Source of the DNA: Polynucleobacter corsicus
Lineage (GTDB): Bacteria > Pseudomonadota > Gammaproteobacteria > Burkholderiales > Burkholderiaceae
NCBI RefSeq assembly: GCF_018688255.1
Contig: NZ_CP061314.1
Span: 434,001-498,000, forward strand
Length of the DNA stretch: 64,000 bases
Reading direction: 5' to 3'
The position numbers and the translations under genes are program-made. This document shows positions 16,333-25,844 of the stretch, one piece after another; the stretch's first letter is position 1; each line of letters opens with the position of its first letter. The notes below the pieces were generated by a model. That model did no database searches. It was not told the origin of the DNA and was given only the letters and a program-made list of their open reading frames with translations.

Positions 16333-17181
16333 ATGGCTTTGCCCCACAACATTCAGATGTCTCATGCTTCCGTGCCCATGGTTCACGAGGTGCAGGTCAT
16401 GGATGAGGCAGGGCGCATCAAGACCACCCACATCCCTGGGGAGCGGCCCCTCACCATTTATTTAGACAAGCGGGAAGTGGTCACCCTGATGACCTTAGGG
16501 AGCGCCCCTGAGGCCTTAGTTCTGGGTTATTTGCGTAATCAACGCCTGGTGGAGTCGCCAGACGATATTGCGAGCATTCAGGTGGATTGGGAAACCGATT
16601 CAGCGGCAGTCAAAACTCATCGCAGCACGGTAGATATCGATGCCCTTACCAGCAAGCGCGTTGTAACTACCGGCTGTGGCCAAGGCACCATGTTTGGTGG
16701 ATTGATTGAGGAGATGGCAGAGATCAGATTACCGGATGGCCCTCAATTAACCCAAGAGGCCATCGTTGATCTAGTTGACAGCATTCGAGTTCATGACACC
16801 ATCTATAAAAAATCTGGCTCAGTTCATGCTTGTGCTGTATTTGAGCGGGATGGTAATGACAAGGTTCGCCTACTCCACTTTATTGAGGATGTTGGGCGTC
16901 ACAATGCCGTTGACTCCATCTCTGGGCTGATGTGGCTGGCAGACAAGCCAGGCAAAGACCTCATCTTCTTTACTACTGGACGCCTCACCTCCGAGATGGT
17001 CATTAAGGGCGCCCAGATGGGCATTCCTTTCCTCATGACTCGCTCTGGTATGACCTTAATGGGCTTAGAGCTGGCTCGCAAAACCAATCTCACACTGCTA
17101 TCCCGTTGTTCTGGGAAGCATTTTGAGATCTTTAATGCTCCAGAGAGGGTAATTTTTACCTCTCCACCTGCCGCCTCTTAA
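16333..17181 (+). CDS. fdhD: Formate dehydrogenase accessory sulfurtransferase FdhD
   Basis: A 282-residue FdhD, which passes sulfur from IscS to the molybdenum cofactor of formate dehydrogenase. The ATG at 16333 has AAGAGG six bases upstream and is preferred over a TTG at 16309. Typical segments are TIYLDKREVVTLM, VEDVGRHNAVD and FFTTGRLTSEMV. The usual CxxC reads TTGCGQGTM, with only the first cysteine kept. Formate made by the oxalate pathway in this window would be a substrate for the enzyme it matures. The dehydrogenase itself is not in the window. Confidence 0.93.
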   Translation: MALPHNIQMSHASVPMVHEVQVMDEAGRIKTTHIPGERPLTIYLDKREVVTLMTLGSAPEALVLGYLRNQRLVESPDDIASIQVDWETDSAAVKTHRSTVDIDALTSKRVVTTGCGQGTMFGGLIEEMAEIRLPDGPQLTQEAIVDLVDSIRVHDTIYKKSGSVHACAVFERDGNDKVRLLHFIEDVGRHNAVDSISGLMWLADKPGKDLIFFTTGRLTSEMVIKGAQMGIPFLMTRSGMTLMGLELARKTNLTLLSRCSGKHFEIFNAPERVIFTSPPAAS

Positions 17182-17222
17182 TTTCGTGGGCATCTGGCCC
17201 GTGATGGTTTTACAATTCGGCC

Positions 17223-17789
17223 ATGACTATTAAATCTGACCACTGGATCCGCCGCATGGGCGAGCAAGGCATGATCAGCCCATTTGAACCTGGGCAGGTC
17301 CGCCAAGATGCCGCCGGGCACAAAATTGTGAGCTATGGCACTTCAAGCTACGGCTATGACATTCGTTGTGCTGATGAGTTCAAGATTTTCACGAACATCA
17401 ATAGCACTATCGTTGATCCCAAGAATTTCGATGAACAATCGTTTGTCGATTTCAAGGGTCCGGTTTGTATTATTCCTCCGAACTCATTTGCCTTGGCAAG
17501 AACTGTTGAGTACTTCAAGATTCCACGTAGCGTATTAACGGTTTGCGTTGGTAAGAGCACTTATGCACGTTGCGGAATTATCGTGAACGTTACTCCATTC
17601 GAGCCTGAGTGGGAAGGTTACGTCACACTCGAATTTTCTAATACGACCCCATTGCCTGCAAAGATTTATGCCGGCGAAGGATGCGCACAAGTTCTGTTCT
17701 TTGAAAGCGATGAAGTATGTGGCACATCGTACAAAGATCGTGGTGGTAAGTATCAAGGCCAAGTCGGCGTTACTCTGCCGAAGACTTAA
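17223..17789 (+). CDS. dcd: dCTP deaminase
   Basis: A 188-residue trimeric enzyme deaminating dCTP to dUTP, supplying the dTMP pathway. Recognisable elements are SYGTSSYGYDIRCADEFKIF, VGKSTYARCGIIVNVTPFEP (catalytic Ser/Arg and Glu region) and the C-terminal SYKDRGGKYQGQ that closes over the nucleotide. The length is standard. It starts 42 bases after fdhD, possibly in one transcript. Confidence 0.96.
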   Translation: MTIKSDHWIRRMGEQGMISPFEPGQVRQDAAGHKIVSYGTSSYGYDIRCADEFKIFTNINSTIVDPKNFDEQSFVDFKGPVCIIPPNSFALARTVEYFKIPRSVLTVCVGKSTYARCGIIVNVTPFEPEWEGYVTLEFSNTTPLPAKIYAGEGCAQVLFFESDEVCGTSYKDRGGKYQGQVGVTLPKT

Positions 17790-17811
17790 TCTGCTTAATC
17801 TGCTTAATCGC
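17785..17811 (+). repeat. Short tandem repeat of CTTAATCTG at the end of dcd
   Basis: Two full copies and one partial copy of the 9-base unit CTTAATCTG. The first contains the dcd stop codon. It is followed by a small hairpin (TCGCCA, CAT, TGGCGA). Copy-number slippage here would not change the Dcd protein. Confidence 0.6.
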
Positions 17812-17837
17812 CACATTGGCGACTTTAAAGGGTGCAC

Positions 17838-20105
17838 ATGAAATTTCGTTTTCCAATCATCATTATTGATGAGGACTTTCGCTCTGAAAATATTTCAGGT
17901 TCGGGTATTCGCGACTTAGCGGAAGCGATTGAAAACGAGGGCATGGAGGTGATTGGCTTAACTAGCTATGGTGACCTGACATCCTTTGCCCAGCAGGCCT
18001 CCCGCGCCTCTAGCTTTATTGTGTCGATTGATGATGAGGAGTTCGTCTCTGATTCTGAAGACCATGACTTACCTGCATTAAATAATTTGCGCGCTTTTAT
18101 TACTGAAGTTCGTAAACGCAATGAAGATATCCCTATCTTTTTGTATGGTGAGACCCGTACGTCACGCCATATGCCGAACGACATTTTGCGCGAGTTGCAT
18201 GGCTTTATTCATATGAATGAAGATACGCCTGAGTTTGTGGCGCGCCACATTATTCGTGAAGCCAAGGTCTATCTGGATTCATTAGCGCCCCCATTCTTCC
18301 GTGCCTTAACCAATTACGCCTCTGAAGGTTCTTACTCTTGGCATTGCCCTGGGCACTCTGGTGGCGTGGCTTTCTTGAAGAGCCCGGTAGGGCGCATGTT
18401 CCATCAATTCTTTGGTGAGAATATGCTGCGCGCTGACGTCTGCAACGCAGTAGAAGAATTAGGTCAGTTGTTAGATCACACCGGACCCGTATTGCAAAGC
18501 GAGCGCAATGCTGCGCGTATCTTTAACGCGGACCATTTGTTCTTTGTAACCAATGGCACATCCACATCAAACAAAATTGTTTGGCACTCTACCGTTGCTC
18601 CTGGTGATGTGGTGCTGGTAGACCGCAACTGCCACAAGTCTGTGATTCACTCAATCACAATGATGGGCGCAATTCCGATCTTCTTGATGCCAACGCGTAA
18701 TCACCTCGGCATTATTGGCCCGATTCCTAAAGAGGAGTTTGAGTGGAAAAACATCAAGAAGAAAATTGATGCCAACCCTTTCATTAAGGATAAGAACGTC
18801 GTGCCACGTGTCATGACGCTCACGCAAAGCACTTATGACGGCATCGTCTACAACGTCGAGATGATTAAAGACATGCTCGATGGTAAAGTCGATTCATTGC
18901 ATTTCGATGAAGCTTGGTTGCCGCATGCTGCATTCCATCCTTTCTACAAAGACATGCATGCTATCGGTAACGATCGCAAGCGTACTAAGAAGAGTTTGAT
19001 GTTTGCCACCCAGTCGACCCATAAGTTGCTGGCCGGTCTCTCACAAGCTTCACAGGTATTGGTACAGGACGCAGAAGATACGAAGCTTGATCGCGACTGC
19101 TTCAATGAAGCTTATTTGATGCATACCTCTACTAGCCCCCAGTACGCCATCATTGCCTCTTGCGATGTGTCTGCTGCCATGATGGAGTCTCCTGGCGGAA
19201 CTACGCTCGTTGAAGAATCTATCGCTGAGGCAATGGACTTCCGTCGCGCCATGCGTGAAGTAGATGATAAGTTTGGTGCAGACTGGTGGTTCAAGGTTTG
19301 GGGCCCAGATCATTTGGCCGAAGAAGGTATTGGTGAGCGTTCAGATTGGATTCTGGAGCCCAATGCTAGCTGGCATGATTTTGGTGATGTTGCCAAAGAT
19401 TTCAATATGCTTGACCCTATCAAGGCAACCGTAGTGACGCCTGGTTTAGATGTCGAAGGTAACTTTGGCTCTATGGGTATCCCGGCAAGTATTGTGACTA
19501 AGTACTTAGCTGAGCACGGCGTGATCGTAGAGAAGTGCGGTTTGTACTCTTTCTTCATCATGTTCACCATCGGTATCACCAAGGGTCGTTGGAATACTTT
19601 GGTAACTGAGTTGCAGCAATTTAAAGATCACTTTGATAAGAACGCCCCCTTGTGGAAAGTATTGCCAGAGTTTGTTGCTAAACACCCCCGCTATGAGCGC
19701 GTTGGCCTAAAAGATATTTGCCAGCAGATCCATGAGTTCTACAAAGGTCGTAATGTAGCCCGCATGACTACAGAGATGTACACATCCGATATGGTGCCTG
19801 CGATGATGCCTTCAGAAGCCTGGGCGAAGATGGCGCACAAAAAAGTGGATCGCGTTCCTTTAGATCAACTCGAAGATCGCATTACTGCCATGTTGGTAAC
19901 GCCATATCCTCCAGGTATCCCACTCTTGATTCCGGGTGAGCGCTTCAATAGACGCATCATTGATTATCTCTACTTTGCCCGTGATTTCAATGCCCAATTC
20001 CCAGGCTTTGAGACTGATATTCATGGATTGGTAAAGGGTGACGTCAATGGCAGTAGTGAGTACTACGTTGATTGCGTAAGACAAGAGCCAGATATCACTC
20101 TGTAA
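17838..20105 (+). CDS. Orn/Lys/Arg decarboxylase, large PLP-dependent type
   Basis: A 755-residue fold-type I PLP decarboxylase with an N-terminal response-regulator-like wing domain (about 1-130), a PLP core with SYSWHCPGHSGGVAFLKSP, VTNGTSTSNKIVWH, DEAWLPHAAFHP and the PLP lysine in STHKLLAGLSQ, and a C-terminal domain. It releases CO2 from a basic amino acid to give a polyamine or agmatine. Lysine, ornithine and arginine forms cannot be told apart here with certainty. The ATG at 17838 has AAAGGG five bases upstream; a GTG at 17832 is less likely. A strong terminator follows. Confidence 0.9.
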   Translation: MKFRFPIIIIDEDFRSENISGSGIRDLAEAIENEGMEVIGLTSYGDLTSFAQQASRASSFIVSIDDEEFVSDSEDHDLPALNNLRAFITEVRKRNEDIPIFLYGETRTSRHMPNDILRELHGFIHMNEDTPEFVARHIIREAKVYLDSLAPPFFRALTNYASEGSYSWHCPGHSGGVAFLKSPVGRMFHQFFGENMLRADVCNAVEELGQLLDHTGPVLQSERNAARIFNADHLFFVTNGTSTSNKIVWHSTVAPGDVVLVDRNCHKSVIHSITMMGAIPIFLMPTRNHLGIIGPIPKEEFEWKNIKKKIDANPFIKDKNVVPRVMTLTQSTYDGIVYNVEMIKDMLDGKVDSLHFDEAWLPHAAFHPFYKDMHAIGNDRKRTKKSLMFATQSTHKLLAGLSQASQVLVQDAEDTKLDRDCFNEAYLMHTSTSPQYAIIASCDVSAAMMESPGGTTLVEESIAEAMDFRRAMREVDDKFGADWWFKVWGPDHLAEEGIGERSDWILEPNASWHDFGDVAKDFNMLDPIKATVVTPGLDVEGNFGSMGIPASIVTKYLAEHGVIVEKCGLYSFFIMFTIGITKGRWNTLVTELQQFKDHFDKNAPLWKVLPEFVAKHPRYERVGLKDICQQIHEFYKGRNVARMTTEMYTSDMVPAMMPSEAWAKMAHKKVDRVPLDQLEDRITAMLVTPYPPGIPLLIPGERFNRRIIDYLYFARDFNAQFPGFETDIHGLVKGDVNGSSEYYVDCVRQEPDITL

Positions 20106-20131
20106 TCTAGTTTAAGTAAGTAATCCCTCTT

Positions 20132-20160
20132 AATGCCCTGCTTTTGCAGGGTATTTTTTT
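20132..20160 (+). terminator. Rho-independent terminator after the decarboxylase
   Basis: ATGCCCTGC and GCAGGGTAT arms enclose TTTT and are followed by a T-run. Confidence 0.9.
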
Positions 20161-20220
20161 ACTTAAATCTAACTTCATTTAGCAATGGCTTTACGATGCT
20201 CAGTCTAACTTGGAGCTTGT

Positions 20221-20445
20221 ATGCGAGTAATTCAATTTTCTGACGCCGTAAACCAGCTTGATAAGGTGATCGATCAAGTAGTGAGCGATCGTGATATGGC
20301 CATTATTTCTTGTGAGTGTTGTGAGGCTGCAGTTCTTATGTCGGAGGCTGTATACAACGGCATGATGGATACATTACATTTACTAAGATCATCGGCTAAC
20401 GCAAAACACCTGAATAAGTCTTTAGCTCAATATTACAAAGGCTAG
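20221..20445 (+). CDS. Orphan Phd/YefM-type antitoxin
   Basis: A 74-residue protein aligning with YefM along its length: an N-terminal beta-alpha DNA-binding part (MRVIQFSDAVNQLDKVIDQV), then EAAVLMSEAVYNGMMDTLHL and LLRSSANAKHLNKSLAQ, as in YefM. No YoeB- or Doc-like toxin follows: only 24 bases separate it from the convergent TRAP permease gene. It could be a solitary regulator, an antidote to a distant toxin, or a remnant. Confidence 0.82.
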   Translation: MRVIQFSDAVNQLDKVIDQVVSDRDMAIISCECCEAAVLMSEAVYNGMMDTLHLLRSSANAKHLNKSLAQYYKG

Positions 20446-20469
20446 CCAATAAGACAAGCACTTCACTTG

Positions 20470-22002
20470 CTATTTGATTGGCTTATCTAACTGAAAGATC
20501 ACCGGCGCATCTTCATCCACCTTGCTTGGCAATGAGTTTGGCTTAACTTCTTCACTTTCCGTGAAATTAAAATCCTGACTCTGCACAACTGTTGCAGGCT
20601 TATCCAGTAAGGTAGTGACCAATGCTGGGAATGCCGCCACTACAACAACCATGATGAGTTGCAGAACAACCCAGGGTAATGCACCCCAGTAGATATCGCT
20701 ACTTTTGACTTCCTTAGGTGCAACGCCACGCAGATAGAACAGTGCAAACCCAAATGGGGGATGCATGAATGAAGTTTGCATATTCACGCACAGCATGACA
20801 CCAAACCACACCAATGCGGCACTGGCTGCTGCTTGGGGGTTGCCATTCATGGAGGCTAGTAATACTGGTGCAAGTAGTTTGACTGCGACTGGTGCAAGTA
20901 GCGGTACAACGATGAAAGCAATTTCAAAGAAGTCTAAGAAGAATGCCAAGAAGAAAACAAACAGATTTACAGCAACCAAGAATCCAATCCAACCTCCTGG
21001 CAGATCTGAAAATAATGCCTCTACCCAGTGGCCGCCATCAACACCCTGGAAGACAACTGAGAAGCAAGTTGAACCAATCAAGATAAATACCACCATGGCA
21101 GTAATCCGCATGGTGGTTTGATAGGCTTGCTGCATCAAGCCCTTGAGATTGAGAATGCTGGCCCTGCGCATCCAAGCTAAAAGCAGTGCGCCCATCGCTC
21201 CCATAGCACCAGACTCGGTTGGGGTTGCGATGCCAGTCATGATGGTTCCCAATACCAAGAAAATTAGCACCGCCGAGGGAATAATTCCTAATAGGCATTT
21301 TTTCCAGAGCGCCCAGCCTTTGAGAGTGAACTCATTTGCTGGGGCGGCTGGAAGGTAATCAGGTCTGAAGCGAGAAAGGAAAAAGGTGTAGAGCGCAAAA
21401 AGACCAATTTGCAGTAGCGAAGGACCCCAGGCGCCCAGATACATACTGCCCACATCGGCGCTACCACTTTGAGTTTTTAACTGGTCAGCCAACACAATTA
21501 GGACTAAGGAGGGTGGCACTAGTTGGGTAATCGTCCCAGAAGCCGCTAAAACGCCTGTAGCGTAGCGCATGTTGTAGCCATAACGCATCATTACCGGTAG
21601 GGAAATCATCGCCATAGCGATAACCTGGGCGGCTACAGTGCCAGTAATTGCCCCCAGAATAAATCCCACAATAATCACTGAGTAGCCAAGCCCACCCCGA
21701 ATGCGTCCAAAGAGCTGACCCATGGAGTCCAGCATTTCTTCTGCAAGACCGCAGCGCTCCAAGATAGCACCCATGAAGGTGAAGAAGGGGATTGCTAGAA
21801 GTAGGTCATTAGCAAGAACACTGCCAAAGATACGCTGGGGGATAGCTTGCAAAAACGGCATGCCAAAGAAATTCTCAGCAATCGCAATCCCAGCAAAAAA
21901 TAATCCCGCAGCCATCAAAGAAAAAGCCACCGGAAAGCCGATCAACATAAACACTATGAGCCCGCCAAACATCAGCGGTGGCATCCATTCCAATGGAATC
22001 AT
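20470..22002 (-). CDS. dctM: TRAP transporter large permease (DctM)
   Basis: A 510-residue inner-membrane protein with about 12 hydrophobic helices, the ion-translocating subunit of a tripartite ATP-independent transporter. Family signatures include IPFFTFMGAILERCGLAEE, GAITGTVAAQVIAMAMISLP and PTESGAMGAMGALLLAW. The C-terminal 45 residues form a polar cytoplasmic tail. Its start overlaps the dctQ stop by four bases. The substrate-binding DctP subunit is not encoded nearby. The substrate is not evident. Confidence 0.9.
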   Translation of the reverse strand: MIPLEWMPPLMFGGLIVFMLIGFPVAFSLMAAGLFFAGIAIAENFFGMPFLQAIPQRIFGSVLANDLLLAIPFFTFMGAILERCGLAEEMLDSMGQLFGRIRGGLGYSVIIVGFILGAITGTVAAQVIAMAMISLPVMMRYGYNMRYATGVLAASGTITQLVPPSLVLIVLADQLKTQSGSADVGSMYLGAWGPSLLQIGLFALYTFFLSRFRPDYLPAAPANEFTLKGWALWKKCLLGIIPSAVLIFLVLGTIMTGIATPTESGAMGAMGALLLAWMRRASILNLKGLMQQAYQTTMRITAMVVFILIGSTCFSVVFQGVDGGHWVEALFSDLPGGWIGFLVAVNLFVFFLAFFLDFFEIAFIVVPLLAPVAVKLLAPVLLASMNGNPQAAASAALVWFGVMLCVNMQTSFMHPPFGFALFYLRGVAPKEVKSSDIYWGALPWVVLQLIMVVVVAAFPALVTTLLDKPATVVQSQDFNFTESEEVKPNSLPSKVDEDAPVIFQLDKPIK

Positions 22003-22550
22003 TGCATGGGCTTTTCATAATGGAGATCAGCGGCGGGTAATGTTGCTTTACCTTGGAGGGCGCCAATGCGTTTAATGATTTCTGATAGCCCCTGAAGGCT
22101 CAGCAAGAAGAAACCAAATGGCACAACAAACTTAATGGGGTAGCGTGATAAACCACCTGCATTGAGCGAATGTTCAGAAACTAACCAGGACGGGTAAAAC
22201 AAAGTAGTCCAAGATAGCCAGGCAAATAATAAGCAAGCGGGCAATAGAAAGACAATCAATCCAAAGAGGTCTACATAAAGACGTCCGCGATCAGAAAGCT
22301 GTGAGTAAATTAAATCAACTCGAACATGTTCATTACGCTTGAGAGTGTATGCAGCTCCTAGCATGACGGCAGCAGCGAATAAATACCACTGTAATTCTAG
22401 TGGCCAGTTATTACTCATGTCTAAGGTGTAACGTAGTACAGCATTGGCGGCTGACACTACGCAAGACAGCAAGATCATGATGCCAGCTGCCTTGCCCAGG
22501 AATTGATTTAAGCGGTCAATTCCGGTTGAGAGCGTTCCCCAAAAGCCCAT
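21999..22550 (-). CDS. dctQ: TRAP transporter small permease (DctQ)
   Basis: A 183-residue protein with four membrane helices, the partner of DctM. It has the family pattern LRYTLDMSNNWPLELQWYLFAAAVMLG and RNEHVRVDLIYSQLSDRGR. It starts five bases after the argH stop and overlaps dctM by four, so argH-dctQ-dctM form an operon. Confidence 0.88.
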   Translation of the reverse strand: MGFWGTLSTGIDRLNQFLGKAAGIMILLSCVVSAANAVLRYTLDMSNNWPLELQWYLFAAAVMLGAAYTLKRNEHVRVDLIYSQLSDRGRLYVDLFGLIVFLLPACLLFAWLSWTTLFYPSWLVSEHSLNAGGLSRYPIKFVVPFGFFLLSLQGLSEIIKRIGALQGKATLPAADLHYEKPMQ

Positions 22551-22555
22551 GCAGT

Positions 22556-23974
22556 TTAGAGATCTGCATGACCCCGTTTAATTGCAGCAAGTACTTGGGC
22601 TGGGGCGGTACCGCCAGCATGCTGACGAGAATTCACGGAGCCATCCACGGTCAGTAAAGCAAAGACATCATCACCCATGAGCTCAGGACGATTGTCTAAG
22701 CCACAAGCAAAACGCAATTCAGGGAGTGATAAATCAGTGAGCATGCAGTTGCGGCCGACACAGGCTTTCACTGCATGCGCTACTGCTTCATGGGCATCGC
22801 GGAAAGCCAAACCTTTTTTAACTAGGTAATCAGCTAAGTCAGTGGCGGTTGCAAAGCCTTCTTCGGCAGCAGCCTTCATCACATCGGCTTTCACCTGAAT
22901 ATGGGGAACCATATCAGCAAAGATGCGCAAGGTATCTTGTACGGTATCCACCGCATCAAACAAAGGCTCTTTATCTTCTTGGTTATCCTTGTTGTAGGCC
23001 AATGGCTGGCTCTTCATTAAAGTTAATAAAGAAATTAAATCACCGTAGACGCGACCAGTTTTGCCACGCGCTAATTCCGGTACATCCGGATTCTTTTTCT
23101 GCGGCATGATCGAGCTACCGGTGCAGAAGCGATCTGGCAAATCAATAAAGCCAAAGCGTGGACTCAGCCACAGTACCAGCTCTTCAGATAAGCGGGACAC
23201 GTGCATCATCAAGATAGATGCAAAGGCGCAGAACTCAATCGCAAAGTCACGATCAGATACCGCATCAAGCGAGTTATTGCAGATGCCATCAAAACCTAAA
23301 ATCTTGGCAACCTGCTCGCGATCGATGGGATAAGTTGTTCCGGCTAAAGCAGCTGCACCGAGCGGTAAGCGATTAAAGCGGGTGCGCAGATCAGCCAAGC
23401 GGCTCGCATCACGACTAAACATTTCGTAATAGGCCATTAAGTGATGACCAAAAGTAATGGGCTGAGCTACTTGTAAATGCGTATGGCCAGGCATGATCGT
23501 CGCAGCATGAGTCTCAGCAAGATTAAGCAAGGCAATACGCAGGGTTTTGAGAGTGGCTGCGATTTCATCAACGCTGCCACGCAACCACAGGCGCAAATCA
23601 GTAGCCACCTGGTCATTACGCGAACGACCGGTATGTAGACGCTTTCCAGCATCGCCAACTAACTCAGTCAGGCGAGCCTCGATATTCAGATGTACATCTT
23701 CCAACGCGAGTTGCCAGTTAAATTCACCGGCTTCGATTTCGCCTTTGATCTGGGCCATACCCTTTTGAATATCCGCCAAATCTTGGGCGCCAATAATCTT
23801 CTGAGTGGCTAGCATTTCAGCGTGAGCTAAAGATCCAGCAATATCCACTAAGGCAAATCGTTGATCAAATCCAATGGAGGCGGTATAACGTTGAACTAGT
23901 TCGTCAACAGGTTCGTTAAACCGGGCCGACCAGGCTTGGGCTTTGTTGGAAAGGGAATTTTTTGATGAGCTCAT
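22556..23974 (-). CDS. argH: Argininosuccinate lyase
   Basis: A 472-residue tetrameric enzyme splitting argininosuccinate to arginine and fumarate. The fumarase/aspartase signature GSSIMPQKKNPD is present, with TGRSRNDQVATDLRLWLR and MPGHTHLQVAQP upstream. The ATG at 23974 is used. An in-frame extension to 24064 would overlap the divergent hemC and lacks homology. The start codons of argH and hemC are 43 bases apart, so their promoters overlap. TRAP permease genes follow at five bases. Confidence 0.95.
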   Translation of the reverse strand: MSSSKNSLSNKAQAWSARFNEPVDELVQRYTASIGFDQRFALVDIAGSLAHAEMLATQKIIGAQDLADIQKGMAQIKGEIEAGEFNWQLALEDVHLNIEARLTELVGDAGKRLHTGRSRNDQVATDLRLWLRGSVDEIAATLKTLRIALLNLAETHAATIMPGHTHLQVAQPITFGHHLMAYYEMFSRDASRLADLRTRFNRLPLGAAALAGTTYPIDREQVAKILGFDGICNNSLDAVSDRDFAIEFCAFASILMMHVSRLSEELVLWLSPRFGFIDLPDRFCTGSSIMPQKKNPDVPELARGKTGRVYGDLISLLTLMKSQPLAYNKDNQEDKEPLFDAVDTVQDTLRIFADMVPHIQVKADVMKAAAEEGFATATDLADYLVKKGLAFRDAHEAVAHAVKACVGRNCMLTDLSLPELRFACGLDNRPELMGDDVFALLTVDGSVNSRQHAGGTAPAQVLAAIKRGHADL

Positions 23975-24017
23975 AAACGCAGTATATTGATGTAAATCTT
24001 TATTTATTTTAAATGCT

Positions 24018-24998
24018 ATGTCCCAAACCCCTATTTCTAGCCCTACAGCCTCCAACCCTGGCACTCCTGAGCGCCTAGTAATCGCCTCCCGTGAGAGCCG
24101 CCTCGCTATGTGGCAAGCTGAACACCTCCGGGATTGCCTTAAAAAGCTCTATCCGGCATGTGATGTACAGATCCTGGGTATGACTACTCGGGGAGATCAA
24201 ATACTGGATAAAGCCCTCTCTAAAGTGGGTGGTAAGGGCTTATTTGTAAAAGAGCTCGAAACTGCCCTAGAAGATGGTCGGGCAGATTTGGCGGTGCATT
24301 CTCTGAAAGATGTCCCTATGGTCATGCCAGAGGGTTTTGATCTGTCATGTGTAATGGTGCGGGAAGATGCCCATGATGCATTTGTCTCTAATGACTATGC
24401 CAGCCTGGAGGATTTACCAAAAGGTGCGGTAGTGGGCACTTCTAGTTTGCGACGAGAGTCCGTTATCAGATCCAGATTTCCGCATTTGGTGATCCAGCCT
24501 TTGCGTGGCAATTTAGATACCCGTATGGGCAAGCTCGATCGCGGCGAGTACCAAGCAATTATTCTGGCCGCTGCAGGTCTCAAGCGCTTGGGTTTAGGAA
24601 GTCGTATTCGGGCTTTACTACCCATTGACCCCTATACGCCAGCTGCTGGACAAGGTGCTCTTGGTATCGAAACCCTGATCAAGCATCCCAGAATTAAAGA
24701 GTGGCTTGCGCCGCTCAATGATTTGCCAACCCTCTATGCAGTGACTGCTGAACGCATGGTGTCGCGTCAATTAGGCGGTTCCTGTGAAGTACCTTTGGCC
24801 GCATATGCTACCTGGGATCAAGATCATATGAATATCCGCTCCTTTGTTGCTAGCGTAGATGGCACTGCGAGTTGCCTAGCTAGCGCTCAAGGTACCGTAA
24901 AGAGTCTTGATGATGCAGAGGCTCTAGGTCTATCAGTAGCGCAAGATCTGATTACTCAAGGTGCTGAGCGTTTATTGCCTAATGGCCTGCCTAAATAA
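24018..24998 (+). CDS. hemC: Porphobilinogen deaminase
   Basis: A 326-residue enzyme polymerising four porphobilinogens to hydroxymethylbilane in haem synthesis. Motifs are IASRESRLAMWQAEHL, GGKGLFVKELE, AVHSLKDVPM, GTSSLRRE, LRGNLDTR and the dipyrromethane cofactor cysteine in LGGSCEVPLAAYA. About 18 N-terminal residues rich in Ser, Thr and Pro precede the conserved core. hemD follows 36 bases later. Confidence 0.95.
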   Translation: MSQTPISSPTASNPGTPERLVIASRESRLAMWQAEHLRDCLKKLYPACDVQILGMTTRGDQILDKALSKVGGKGLFVKELETALEDGRADLAVHSLKDVPMVMPEGFDLSCVMVREDAHDAFVSNDYASLEDLPKGAVVGTSSLRRESVIRSRFPHLVIQPLRGNLDTRMGKLDRGEYQAIILAAAGLKRLGLGSRIRALLPIDPYTPAAGQGALGIETLIKHPRIKEWLAPLNDLPTLYAVTAERMVSRQLGGSCEVPLAAYATWDQDHMNIRSFVASVDGTASCLASAQGTVKSLDDAEALGLSVAQDLITQGAERLLPNGLPK

Positions 24999-25034
24999 GA
25001 ATTTATAAGCAAGAGTCCATTAGACAAGCTGCGG

Positions 25035-25844
25035 ATGAGCAATAAGACCATTGTCATTACCCGCCCCAGTGGACAGGCTCGTCAGTTGTCTGAAGCACTC
25101 CATGTGAGTTTGCGTAATAGTGGCTTCACCCCTGAATCTATTCCCAAAATCATTTCTTTACCCTTGCTGACTATTGCCCCAAAGGGTGATGATTTTTTGG
25201 TGAAGCAAATTACGGATGCGCTTCAGACTGCAGACTTAGCCATCTTCGTTAGTCCGAATGCTATTGAATGTACGATGCGTTTATTGGAGTGCTCCTGGCA
25301 AGAGTTATCGAATACGCCTGTGCCAATAGGAGTTATGGGTGGTAGTAGCATGGCAGCTCTCAAAAATCATGGCATTGGTCTTGAGGGTAACCCCGCAAAA
25401 GTCATTCTTCCTCAGAATAATACGCAGTGGGACTCTGAGGGCTTGTGGGCTGAATTACAGAATCTGCACTGGCATTGGCCCACTAAAAAAGTCATCATCT
25501 TTAAAGGTGAGGGCGGGCGCGATTGGCTGGCCGACACTTTAAAAAATGCTGGCGCGCAAGTTGAAGCATTTTCAGTCTATGCCCGAGTTCCCTTAGATAT
25601 GAACAGTTCGGCCTGGAGCGAAATTCATGAGATGGAGTTTGCTAAATCACTTTGGCTTCTAACCTCATCGGAGGCAGTGCGATATTTAGGTCAGGCAAAA
25701 CTGCCACTTGATCTCGCTACAGCTATTTGTCCGCATCACAATATTGCCGAGGCGGCTGAGCAAATTGGTTTTGGTGAGGTCCTTACTTGTGAACCCGGAG
25801 ATGAGGCTTTGATTGCCGCATCTCAAGCTTGGCTCGCTATTTAA
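25035..25844 (+). CDS. hemD: Uroporphyrinogen-III synthase
   Basis: A 269-residue HemD that cyclises hydroxymethylbilane with inversion of ring D. The family is weakly conserved. ITRPSGQARQLSEAL at the start, FVSPNAIE, IFKGEGGRDWLADTL and LLTSSEAVRYL are typical. The position after hemC supports the call. The stop overlaps the convergent ubiC stop by four bases. Confidence 0.88.
   Translation: MSNKTIVITRPSGQARQLSEALHVSLRNSGFTPESIPKIISLPLLTIAPKGDDFLVKQITDALQTADLAIFVSPNAIECTMRLLECSWQELSNTPVPIGVMGGSSMAALKNHGIGLEGNPAKVILPQNNTQWDSEGLWAELQNLHWHWPTKKVIIFKGEGGRDWLADTLKNAGAQVEAFSVYARVPLDMNSSAWSEIHEMEFAKSLWLLTSSEAVRYLGQAKLPLDLATAICPHHNIAEAAEQIGFGEVLTCEPGDEALIAASQAWLAI

Noticed and set aside
20765..21121. 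118-codon plus-strand frame inside dctM
   Set aside because: Antisense to membrane helices of a well-supported gene; its Lys/Asn-rich content is a by-product.
23975..24064. Longer argH start overlapping hemC
   Set aside because: The extra residues have no argH similarity and would run into the divergent hemC coding region.
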